This document shows positions 16,969-24,654 of a stretch of 64,000 bases of DNA, one piece after another. Position numbers and translations under genes: made by a program. Position 1 is the first letter of the stretch. Every line of letters starts with the position of its first letter. The DNA is from Bradyrhizobiaceae bacterium PARB1 (GTDB lineage: Bacteria; Pseudomonadota; Alphaproteobacteria; Rhizobiales; Xanthobacteraceae). The DNA lies in assembly GCA_002256345.1 (NCBI GenBank), contig NKIY01000001.1, positions 1,056,507 to 1,120,506 of the forward strand, read 5' to 3'. A model generated the notes under the pieces. That model was not told the DNA's origin, did no database searches, and was given only the letters and a program-made list of their open reading frames with translations.

Positions 16969-18361
16969 GCGCCGAGCGTGTGCAGCGGCCTTTGCCGTTG
17001 CCGCACTTCTGGTTGCCAACGGGCCGGCACGTTCGGACGATGCGGCTGCGCGTCCGAAGATATTGTCGAACCGCTGGCAGGAGGATTGGTCGGTGCTGGC
17101 CAATCCCGTCCTGCGCACCGAGCCGCTGGACGGATTGAAATATATCCCGCTATTCGTGACCGATCCGAAAAGCTACATCTCGCTCGGTGCGAACCTGCGC
17201 GAGCGTTTCGAGATCAACGATGCCTCCGGCTTCGGTATTGGCGGCGTCAGGCCCGATGCCTATCTGTTGCAGCGGCTGCAGATGCATGTCGATGTGCATC
17301 TGAACGAGAATTGGCAGGTCTTCACCCAGTTCGAGGATGTCCGCGCCTTCGACAAGGCGACCGTGACAGCCGTCGATCAGAACCAGCTCGATCTGCGTCT
17401 GGCCTTTGTCGCCTATAGCGGCGTGCTCGGTGACGGGATATTCAAGGCACGCGCTGGTCGTCAGGACTTTGCCTTCGACCTGCAGCGCTTTGTCTCTTCC
17501 CGCGACGGCCCCAATGTGCGGCAGTCGTTTGATGCGCTGTGGGCCGACTATGAAATCGGCCCGTGGCGCTTCATCGGCTTCGTCAGCCAGCCGGTGCAGT
17601 ATCGCTTCGGCGACGTCTTCGACGACATCTCCAACCGCGACTTCCGCTTCAGCACCCTGCGTATCGAGCGTCACGTGCTCGGGACAAATGAATTGTCGGG
17701 ATATTATTCGCTCTACGAACGTTCCAATGCGCGTTATCTCGATGCGATCGGTGTGGAACAGCGCCACATCTTTGATATCCGGTTTGCGGGCCAGATGAAC
17801 GGTCTCGACTGGGACCTCGAAGCGATGGGACAGACCGGCCATGTCGCAGCCAAGGACATCGCCGCCTGGGCGCTGGGCGGCCGGATTGGCTACACATCTG
17901 CCAATATCGCCTGGACGCCGCGCATTGGCTTACAAGCGGATGCGGCGTCGGGTGACCGCCATGCCGGCGATGGCACCATCGGCACCTTTAATCCGCTGTT
18001 CCCGAACGGCTACTACTTTACGCTTGCCGGCTATACCGGTTATGCCAACCTCATCCATGTCAAGCCGACGCTGACCGTCAAGCCGCTCGATAAGCTCTCG
18101 ATCACGGCAGGTATCGGTCTGCAATGGCGCGAGACCACGGCAGATGCGATCTATATTCAGCCGAATGTCGCCGTCGCCGGTACAGCCGGGACAGGCAGCC
18201 GCTGGAGCGGCGTCTATACGCAGTTGCGCGCTGACTATGTCTTCAACGCCAATCTGACGGGCGCACTGGAAGCCGTGCATTACAAGATCGGCGATACGCT
18301 CCGCGCTGCCGGCGGCCACGACAGCAATTATCTCGGGCTCGAACTGAAGTATGGGTGGTAA
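16934..18361 (+). CDS. Alginate-export (AlgE-like) outer-membrane porin
   Basis: A 475-residue beta-barrel protein of the alginate_exp family. A signal peptide (MLRRFTQHPRHRRRAC then AAAFAVAALLVANGPARS) is followed by LGANLRERFEI, LQRLQMHVDVHLNENWQVF, GRQDFAFDLQRFVSSRDGPN and alternating aromatic strands ending in YLGLELKYGW. The start at 16934 is supported by a perfect ggagg 3 nt upstream, inside the end of the VOC gene. Despite the family name, proteobacterial members serve as channels for many anionic solutes. With the MFS protein it may give a path across both membranes. Confidence 0.85.
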   Translation: MLRRFTQHPRHRRRACAAAFAVAALLVANGPARSDDAAARPKILSNRWQEDWSVLANPVLRTEPLDGLKYIPLFVTDPKSYISLGANLRERFEINDASGFGIGGVRPDAYLLQRLQMHVDVHLNENWQVFTQFEDVRAFDKATVTAVDQNQLDLRLAFVAYSGVLGDGIFKARAGRQDFAFDLQRFVSSRDGPNVRQSFDALWADYEIGPWRFIGFVSQPVQYRFGDVFDDISNRDFRFSTLRIERHVLGTNELSGYYSLYERSNARYLDAIGVEQRHIFDIRFAGQMNGLDWDLEAMGQTGHVAAKDIAAWALGGRIGYTSANIAWTPRIGLQADAASGDRHAGDGTIGTFNPLFPNGYYFTLAGYTGYANLIHVKPTLTVKPLDKLSITAGIGLQWRETTADAIYIQPNVAVAGTAGTGSRWSGVYTQLRADYVFNANLTGALEAVHYKIGDTLRAAGGHDSNYLGLELKYGW

Positions 18362-18471
18362 CCGAGGCTTCGGGCTGGCGTCGTAGGCATGGCTTTCAGG
18401 AGAGCGCTCGGTTAATAGCATCGACGTACCCGTCAAGCTTCGTCGATGGGGCAGGATCGGTTGATGTGACG

Positions 18472-19620
18472 ATGTGGGACGAAAGCCGCCGCTTGGCCGC
18501 CTTGCAGGGATACGGGATTGTCGACGCCGCTGTGGGCGGAGACTTCGCGGACTTTGTTGCGATTGCGTCCGACATCTGTAACACGCCGATCGCAGAAATT
18601 AATCTCATCGATCAGGTTCGGCATTGGACATTGACGGGGATCGACTATGGCGATCGTGAATTGCCGCTCGACCGGTCGATTTGTGCACAGACAATTCGTC
18701 AGAACGACTTGTTTGTGATTCCGGATTTGTCGGCTGACGATCGCTTCCGGGCCAATCCCCTGGTGGTTGGTGAACCCAAATTGCGTTTCTATGCCGGCGC
18801 TGTGCTGGAGACGCCGGCGAGGCAACGGTTGGGAACGCTTTGTGTGCTCGATCGAGAGCCGCGACCGGAAGGGCTGTCCGAGCGCCAGGGCTTTACGCTG
18901 AAGGCATTGGCGCGGCAGATCGTGACGCAGTTTGAATTACGTCGGGCGACACGAGACATCAGCGACGGCAATGCCGCGCGAGATCGGTTGCAGGCGTCGC
19001 TAAACGAGAAAGATGCATTGCTCAAGGAAGTGCATCACCGCGTCAAGAACAACCTGCAGCTTATCAGTAGCCTGCTGAACCTGCAGGCTTCGCGTATCGT
19101 CGATCCCGCCACGGCATCCCTATTCGTCGATAGCCGTAACCGCGTGCGTTCCATGGCGCTGGTGCACGAGAATCTCTATCGCGCCGGCAGCTTTGCTGGA
19201 ATCGCGATCAAGGCGCATATCCTTAGCCTGTGTTCGCATCTTCGCCGTGCCTATGGCGCATCCGGCATCGAGATTGTTGCCGATAGCGATGACATCACGC
19301 TCGACCTCGACCGGGCGATCTCTTGCGGCTTGATCATCAATGAGCTGGTATCGAATGCATTCAAACACGCTTTCGTCGGCGCGACCTCCGGGCTCATTGA
19401 GGTGTCATTCTGTCGCCAAGCCAGTGGGCTCTGCAAATTGACCGTCGCCGACAATGGCGTCGGCATGGTTGGTCGTGTCGATATCGTCGATGCCATGTCG
19501 CTCGGGCTGCAACTCGTGCGGGATCTCGTTGAACAATTGGGCGGCCAGATCGCAATCGAACGCGATAGTGGCACACGATGCGTGGTGAGTTTCCGCGATG
19601 CGGAAAGGACTGTCGCATGA
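18472..19620 (+). CDS. GAF-HisKA_2 sensor histidine kinase
   Basis: A soluble sensor kinase of about 382 residues. The N-terminal half is a GAF-like domain (RRLAALQGYGIVD, then ICAQTIRQNDLFVIPDLSAD and GTLCVLDREPRP). The phosphoacceptor region is LLKEVHHRVKNNLQLISSLL with the His188/189 pair, followed by a HATPase with IINELVSNAFKHAF and DNGVGM. This is the HisKA_2 subfamily common in alphaproteobacteria. The start is uncertain: ATG 18472 gives the normal GAF N-terminus, GTG 18466 is close by. It overlaps the next gene by ATGA. No membrane segments, so it senses a cytoplasmic signal. Confidence 0.85.
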   Translation: MWDESRRLAALQGYGIVDAAVGGDFADFVAIASDICNTPIAEINLIDQVRHWTLTGIDYGDRELPLDRSICAQTIRQNDLFVIPDLSADDRFRANPLVVGEPKLRFYAGAVLETPARQRLGTLCVLDREPRPEGLSERQGFTLKALARQIVTQFELRRATRDISDGNAARDRLQASLNEKDALLKEVHHRVKNNLQLISSLLNLQASRIVDPATASLFVDSRNRVRSMALVHENLYRAGSFAGIAIKAHILSLCSHLRRAYGASGIEIVADSDDITLDLDRAISCGLIINELVSNAFKHAFVGATSGLIEVSFCRQASGLCKLTVADNGVGMVGRVDIVDAMSLGLQLVRDLVEQLGGQIAIERDSGTRCVVSFRDAERTVA

Positions 19621-20726
19621 CCGGACGGGCACGTGTCATTGTGGTGGAGGACGACCGAATCGTCGCGCGCGATATCAGCGAGCAGTTGGGGCGCATCGGC
19701 CATAACGTGATCGGCGTCACGGCCTCCGGAGAGGCTGCGGTGGCGTTGGCTGCGAACAGCCGGCCGGATTTGATCCTGATGGATGTGCGGCTTGAAGGTG
19801 GCATTGACGGCATCGATGCCGCGCGTGAAATTCGGGCCACAAGCCAGATTCCCGTTGTGTTTCTGACCGCCTATGCGGATGACGAGACCATCCGCCGCGC
19901 CGGCTCCGCGGAGCCATTCGGCTATCTGCTAAAGCCGTTCGAAGATCTTCAATTGCGCACCGTCATCGAGATGGCGCTGCGTCGCAGGCATGCCGAGGAA
20001 GCTTTGCGCGTGGCGCAGACGAATATCGCCCGCATATCGCGTCTCACCACCATGGGGCAGCTCACGGCCTCCATCGCCCATGAAGTCAATCAGCCGTTGA
20101 TGGCAGTTGCGATGAATGCGGAAGCCTGCGTGCGCTGGCTGCAACCTGACCGCAGCGACATCGGAGAAGCCCGCGCGGCAGCGGAGCGCGCTATCGATGA
20201 AGCCCATCGCGCCGGCGCCATCATCGCCCGCGTACGTTCGGTTGCGCGCAACGCTCCGATCTCGTTCGAAATGCTTGATCTGAACGAAGTGATCGAATCG
20301 ACATTGTCGATCGTTCGTCCCGAGTTGAACGGTAAGGGCATTGCGCTCGATACTGACTTTCTCGACGGGGGGCTGCGCGTGGTGGGAGACGGTGTAATGC
20401 TGCAGCAGGTCATTCTCAACCTGATATCGAATGCAGCGGATGCGGTAGCGGACGCGCACGGAACGGACCGCCGCATCATTGTCGGATCACGTTCAGTGTC
20501 TGTCGATGAAGTTTTCGTTGCGGTCGATGATAGCGGTCCCGGCATCGAAGCTGGTTTGCGCGATCAGATATTCGAGCCATTCTTTACCACCAAGAGGGAC
20601 GGCATCGGCATGGGCCTGGCGATCTGCAGGTCCATCGTCACTGCCCATCATGGGCAGCTCTGGAGCGAGCTGCGTCAACCTCGGGGCACGCGTCTGTGTT
20701 TCAAGCTGCCGCGTTGTCAGATGTAG
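19617..20726 (+). CDS. Receiver-histidine kinase hybrid
   Basis: A 369-residue protein with an N-terminal receiver (VIVVEDDRIVARD, phospho-Asp56 in LILMDVRLEGG, Lys in YLLKPFED) followed by a HisKA kinase: ASIAHEVNQPLMAV with His155, then NLISNAADAV, DDSGPGIE and FFTTKRDGIGMGLAI. This architecture resembles FixL/NtrB-type kinases without an input domain, receiving phosphate or a signal through the receiver. It starts within the stop of the upstream kinase and is followed 7 bp later by a FixJ-like regulator, implying a phosphorelay of three proteins. Confidence 0.87.
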   Translation: MTGRARVIVVEDDRIVARDISEQLGRIGHNVIGVTASGEAAVALAANSRPDLILMDVRLEGGIDGIDAAREIRATSQIPVVFLTAYADDETIRRAGSAEPFGYLLKPFEDLQLRTVIEMALRRRHAEEALRVAQTNIARISRLTTMGQLTASIAHEVNQPLMAVAMNAEACVRWLQPDRSDIGEARAAAERAIDEAHRAGAIIARVRSVARNAPISFEMLDLNEVIESTLSIVRPELNGKGIALDTDFLDGGLRVVGDGVMLQQVILNLISNAADAVADAHGTDRRIIVGSRSVSVDEVFVAVDDSGPGIEAGLRDQIFEPFFTTKRDGIGMGLAICRSIVTAHHGQLWSELRQPRGTRLCFKLPRCQM

Positions 20727-20733
20727 ATTTGCT

Positions 20734-21375
20734 GTGACCGACCGATCGCCGACATCCGCCGCCATCGTTGCCGTCATTGACGACGACAAGGGTATTCGTG
20801 AGGCCCTTGACGGCATGCTGCGTTCGGCTGGGCTCTCGGTTGTCTGCTTTGCGTCGACGCACGAATACCTTGCACATCCTGATCGCGCGCAGATCCATTG
20901 CATCGTCCTCGACGTTCATTTGCCGGAGCGCAGTGGACTCGATTTTCTTGATAGCGTCGCCCAGATGGATGTGACGACGCCGATCATCGTGATTAGCGGC
21001 TTTGCTGATATTCCGATGTCAGTCCGCGCCATGAAGGCAGGCGCAGTAGAGTTTCTTACCAAGCCAGTGCGAGCGATGGACCTGCTGGCCGCGGTCGAAG
21101 TCGCGATAACGCGCGACCGTGCACTCCGCTCGTTGAGGAGCATGGTGAGCGAGCTGAAGGCCAGTTACGAGACGCTGACCGTGCGCGAGCGCGAGGTCTT
21201 CGTGCATGTCGCGACTGGCATGATGAACAAACAGGTCGCCGCCGCAATCGGTATCAGCGAAGCGACCGTCAAGCTGCATCGCGGTACCCTGATGCGCAAG
21301 ATGCGGGCGAATTCTGTGGCTGATCTCGTCCGTATGGCTGATCGCCTCGGTGTCGATCTGCCACCGTCCGGCTAG
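20734..21375 (+). CDS. FixJ-like response regulator
   Basis: A 213-residue regulator starting at GTG 20734, seven bases after the upstream stop. The receiver has VIDDDKGIREAL, phospho-Asp60 in CIVLDVHLPERSG and the switch Lys in EFLTKPV. The C-terminal LuxR-type helix-turn-helix has LTVREREVFVHVATGMMNKQVA and SEATVKLHRGTLMRKM. It is the likely output of the two upstream kinases. Candidate targets are the porin/exporter operon directly upstream or the AraC gene downstream; no binding site could be assigned with confidence. Confidence 0.9.
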   Translation: MTDRSPTSAAIVAVIDDDKGIREALDGMLRSAGLSVVCFASTHEYLAHPDRAQIHCIVLDVHLPERSGLDFLDSVAQMDVTTPIIVISGFADIPMSVRAMKAGAVEFLTKPVRAMDLLAAVEVAITRDRALRSLRSMVSELKASYETLTVREREVFVHVATGMMNKQVAAAIGISEATVKLHRGTLMRKMRANSVADLVRMADRLGVDLPPSG

Positions 21376-21424
21376 ACCAAGGTCTAGATCGCCTCGACCA
21401 CTTGCCAATTGTTCGTGATTGCCT

Positions 21425-21445
21425 TGTTCCGCATGGTTGGGAACA
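21425..21445. promoter_or_regulatory. Inverted repeat upstream of AraC gene
   Basis: tgttcc and ggaaca are separated by 9 nt, 35 bp before the short leader frame and 84 bp before the AraC start. A second dyad, tagaccaaggtcta, overlaps the end of the FixJ-like gene near 21374-21387. Either could be a regulator site for the AraC transcription unit. Confidence 0.35.
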
Positions 21446-21479
21446 GTCGCAAATTACCACAAGCAAGGAGAGGTTTTTG

Positions 21480-21536
21480 ATGGCAAGCCTTGATGACCTC
21501 ATTGTGCGACGCGACGGAGCGGTGTCGCATGCTTGA
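21480..21536 (+). CDS. 18-codon leader reading frame
   Basis: ATG at 21480 is preceded by aaggagagg with ideal spacing, stronger than any site before the AraC start itself. The frame encodes MASLDDLIVRRDGAVSHA and stops at 21534-21536, overlapping the ATG of the AraC gene at 21529. This could couple AraC translation to the leader. No peptide function is implied. The alternative is that the AraC protein is read from a different, longer start. Confidence 0.35.
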   Translation: MASLDDLIVRRDGAVSHA

Positions 21537-22446
21537 TCGTATCGATACGTCGTCGGGCAAGGTCAGGCCAAAGACGGATTTGTTCGGCTGCCCGGCGAGC
21601 AAGCTGGGCAAGGACCAGGAGTTGCACGGCTCCGGCATCAGGTTCTTCCGCAAGGGCAGCGATGATCCGCAGCTCGGCCGGATCGCCACCGAAGCGGATG
21701 ATCGCGGCTTCTTGGTCGGCATCTCGCGCTCCGCGGGCCACCGCCGCCGCATCTTTTATCCGTCACACGCCACCGAACATGAATTCGAGCACGGCTCGAT
21801 CTATATTCGCAATCTGGCCGATAGATATTGTGCCGATCTGCGCGGCGCATTCGACTTTCTCCTGCTGGAAGTGTCGCGTGCGTTCCTGGTCGAGCTGGCA
21901 CAAGAGCATGGCTGGCGCGGCGGGATCGATCTGGTTTGCCGTGCTGGCATCATCGATCCGATGCTGTCACATCTCGTTGCCGCAGCCGAGCCATTGCTGG
22001 AAAACAGCGGCAAAGCGAGTTCGCTATTCGTCGACCAGCTCGGCACCACCATTGGCATCTATCTGATCGAGCACTACGCCGCCGCCGATCACGTTGCGGC
22101 CGTGGCGCGCCAAGCCCAATTGTCGCGCGCTCAGCTGATGACCGCATGCGAGATGCTGACGGGAGATGTCGGCGAGGATCTGTCTATCGCGGCTGTTGCA
22201 CGTGCGTGCGGGCTGTCTCGCGGCTACTTTATTCGTGGCTTCAAGGAGGCCACCGGTAAGACGCCGCATCAATGGGTGCTTTCGCAACGCGTCGAGCAGG
22301 CACGCGGCATGTTGATCGGCTCTGACATGTCGCTTGCCGATATCGCGCTTGCATGTGGCTTCGCGGATCAAAGCCACTTTACGCGGATGTTCTCGCGCGT
22401 CACCGGCCTCCCACCCGGCAACTGGCGCCGCGCGACGCGAAGCTAA
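21529..22446 (+). CDS. AraC-family transcriptional regulator
   Basis: A regulator of about 305 residues. The N-terminal 190 residues are a ligand or oligomerisation domain (HEFEHGSIYIRNLADRY...). The C-terminal 100 residues hold two helix-turn-helix motifs: LSIAAVARACGLSRGYFIRGF and MSLADIALACGFADQSHFTRMF, ending SRVTGLPPGNWRRA, the AraC/XylS signature. ATG 21529 starts inside a short leader frame. It is convergent with the allophanate hydrolase gene and downstream of the two-component genes. Targets are unknown. Confidence 0.87.
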   Translation: MLDRIDTSSGKVRPKTDLFGCPASKLGKDQELHGSGIRFFRKGSDDPQLGRIATEADDRGFLVGISRSAGHRRRIFYPSHATEHEFEHGSIYIRNLADRYCADLRGAFDFLLLEVSRAFLVELAQEHGWRGGIDLVCRAGIIDPMLSHLVAAAEPLLENSGKASSLFVDQLGTTIGIYLIEHYAAADHVAAVARQAQLSRAQLMTACEMLTGDVGEDLSIAAVARACGLSRGYFIRGFKEATGKTPHQWVLSQRVEQARGMLIGSDMSLADIALACGFADQSHFTRMFSRVTGLPPGNWRRATRS

Positions 22447-22597
22447 TGGGCGACACTGTGTAAATTGTGAATTAAGAGCACGATCTCGAAAACGGATGCA
22501 GTTTGTCGGATAAGATCGCGTTGCGGTTGAGAACAACGCTAGCATCTAATTCATCGAAGCTGGATCAGACGCTAGCTGCTCATGGCCCGAGTAGTCG

Positions 22598-24412
22598 TTA
22601 TCGGCCGGCAAGATTGGCGATGTAGTTCCGCCATCCGCCGAAGTCGGACACATCTTTTGCGCCAACCAGACCCTCGGCTTCGACAATGAACCCTTTCGGC
22701 GATGTGCCGTCTGAAAGTCGGGTCGTCCCGATGCCCAGTGGCGCCGGGACGCCTGCCATCAGCTCACCCAATCCTTCCGCCGAAATAGCCCAGACTTCTG
22801 TTGCGATCCGGGAGCCCGTACCGTCAGCGACGCGCAGCAGGCCGGGCCTAGCCGGCGGGCCGCCGGCTAGCGCATAGAGCTTGTAGTCGGGCTGCGTGTC
22901 GCAGGCGCGCAGGAAACGTGCGCCGCGGCCAGCCAATTCGTGATTGAGCGGCATGCCCGACAAATGCGCACCGACCACCGCTAGCTCGATCTCGCCGGGC
23001 AGGGCCCTTGGCAAATTGTTGCGGGCCGCGGGCACCGGCGTGCGGCTTACTCCGAGCCTTTTCTGGGTGAGCGGATGCAGTCTGGCGCCGATCGCTGCGA
23101 GGAGGCCGTCCTTTCCGCGCGGCGCGATCAATGTCACGCCGGAGGGGAAGCCGTCGGCGCGCGATGTGCCGGGCACGGCGAGCGCGCAGAGGTCGAGCAG
23201 GTTGACGAAGTTGGTGTAGGTGCCGAGTTCGCTGTTCGGCGCGATGGGGTCGGCTTCGAGATCCACGACCGTGCGCGGGCGAGGATAGGTCGGCACGACC
23301 AGCACATCGATTTGCGACCAGATGGCATCGGCCGCGCGGCGCAGTTCGGCGAGCTTGTAGATCCCGGCAAAGGCATCGGCCGCGCTCATGCGGGTGGCGC
23401 CGCTGATGGTCGTCCGCGTGGTCGGATGCATCTGCTCGGGCGTGGCTTCGATAAATTGCCGGATCGCCTGATAACGCTCCGCCACCCACGGGCCAGTGTA
23501 AAGCAGGGTTGCCACGTCGAACATTGGCGTCATGTCGATGGTCTCGGGCACCTGCCCTTTCGTCGCCGATGCCAGTATCTCAAGCGTTGCATCGAAGGCG
23601 TTTTCGGATAGCGCGTCGCCGCCGAAGCGCCGGCTGTTGCTGTCGGGCACGCCGATGCACAGGCCGGGCGGCAATGCACCCGGCTGGGCAGCGATGGGCA
23701 GCGACCTCGAATAGGCATCCTTGGCATCGAAGCCCGCCATCACACGGAAGGCGCAGTCGGCATCGGCGACTGTGCCGGCGAAGACGGAAATCGTATCGAG
23801 CGTCCGGCATGCCGGTGCGACGCCTGATGTCGAGACACTGCCGAGCGACGGCTTGAGCCCAACGATGTTGTTGAGGCCCGCCGGCACCCGGCCGGATCCG
23901 GCGGTGTCGGTCCCGAGGGCGAAGGTGACGAGGCCGTGGCTGACGGCGACGGCGGATCCAGAGCTCGAGCCGCCCGGCACATAACGCGCATCGATCGCAT
24001 TGCGCGGAATGGGATAGGGACTGCGCACGCCGACCAGGCCGGTGGCGAACTGGTCGAGATTGGTCTTGCCGATCAGAATCGCGCCGGCATCCAGCAGCTT
24101 GCGGACGGCAAAGGCCGTCTCCGGCGGCGTATAGGCGAATGCGGGGCAGGCGGCGGTGGTCGGAATCCCGGCGACGTCGATATTGTCCTTCACTGCGAAA
24201 GGGATGCCCCACAGCGGATAGACGGCCGGATCGAAGGGCGGCAACGCCTCCGCAGCCGTGCGTGCGGCATCTTCCGGCACCAGGGCAATGAAAATGCCGG
24301 GATCGTCGATGCCCGCAATGCGGCGATACACGTCAGCGACGGTCTGTTTGGGTGACAGGCCGTCGGCATAGGCCGCGTGTAGCTGCGCGATTGTGGGAAA
24401 CGGGTCCGACAT
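22598..24412 (-). CDS. atzF: Allophanate hydrolase
   Basis: A 604-residue amidase-signature enzyme that splits allophanate to CO2 and ammonia. The N-terminal amidase domain has IPFAVKDNID (Lys75), YVPGGSSSGSAVAVS (cis-Ser150) and GTDTAGSGRVPA (nucleophile Ser173), a full Ser-Ser-Lys triad. The C-terminal 150 residues (VGAHLSGMPLNHEL... ending FGGWRNY) form the decarboxylating domain of AtzF/DUR1,2-type hydrolases. ATG 24412 is chosen because aagga lies 6 nt upstream. It is divergent from a transporter/AtzGEH operon, sharing a 240-bp control region, so it should perform the last step of that pathway. Confidence 0.92.
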   Translation of the reverse strand: MSDPFPTIAQLHAAYADGLSPKQTVADVYRRIAGIDDPGIFIALVPEDAARTAAEALPPFDPAVYPLWGIPFAVKDNIDVAGIPTTAACPAFAYTPPETAFAVRKLLDAGAILIGKTNLDQFATGLVGVRSPYPIPRNAIDARYVPGGSSSGSAVAVSHGLVTFALGTDTAGSGRVPAGLNNIVGLKPSLGSVSTSGVAPACRTLDTISVFAGTVADADCAFRVMAGFDAKDAYSRSLPIAAQPGALPPGLCIGVPDSNSRRFGGDALSENAFDATLEILASATKGQVPETIDMTPMFDVATLLYTGPWVAERYQAIRQFIEATPEQMHPTTRTTISGATRMSAADAFAGIYKLAELRRAADAIWSQIDVLVVPTYPRPRTVVDLEADPIAPNSELGTYTNFVNLLDLCALAVPGTSRADGFPSGVTLIAPRGKDGLLAAIGARLHPLTQKRLGVSRTPVPAARNNLPRALPGEIELAVVGAHLSGMPLNHELAGRGARFLRACDTQPDYKLYALAGGPPARPGLLRVADGTGSRIATEVWAISAEGLGELMAGVPAPLGIGTTRLSDGTSPKGFIVEAEGLVGAKDVSDFGGWRNYIANLAGR

Positions 24413-24497
24413 CTTCATTCCTTGCATCTTCTGACCGGGCTTGGCTTCTGGTTAAGCCCTAAGCGATCAATTTTGTCTGCACTTTAATTGGGCGAAA

Positions 24498-24567
24498 TGA
24501 TTGTTTTTGTATGCATGTAGCTGCAGCGAGATTGTGCTCCTCGGTCAGCGTTCAATAAAAACAATCA
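24498..24567. promoter_or_regulatory. Long-arm inverted repeat in divergent control region
   Basis: Perfect 11-bp arms, tgattgttttt at 24498-24508 and aaaaacaatca at 24557-24567, 59 bp centre to centre. They lie between the divergent allophanate hydrolase and the transporter operon and 30-100 bp upstream of the sigma-54 promoter, a suitable place for an activator or for looping by a dimeric regulator such as the GntR protein encoded at the operon's end. A weak NtrC-like half (gcac-N7-gggc) lies at 24479-24493. Confidence 0.45.
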
Positions 24568-24597
24568 CTTAGTCTTCTCTCTCGTCACTTTGCTGCT

Positions 24598-24612
24598 TGG
24601 CACAAACCTTGC
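24598..24612 (+). promoter_or_regulatory. Sigma-54 (-24/-12) promoter
   Basis: tggcac-aaacc-ttgc matches the RpoN consensus: GG at 24599-24600 and GC at 24611-24612 with the required 10 nt between. Transcription would start near 24624, about 30 nt before the ATG of the solute-binding protein gene. It places the transporter and AtzGEH genes under nitrogen-responsive (NtrC-type) control, consistent with their role. Confidence 0.7.
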
Positions 24613-24654
24613 GAGTTCCTGCAAATCAAAATTCGTGCCTCGGGAGAGTTGAGA

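Noticed and set aside
22518..22539. Possible terminator gcgttg...caacgc between AraC and allophanate hydrolase
   Set aside because: Only a 6-bp stem with a 10-nt loop and no T-run; too weak to call.
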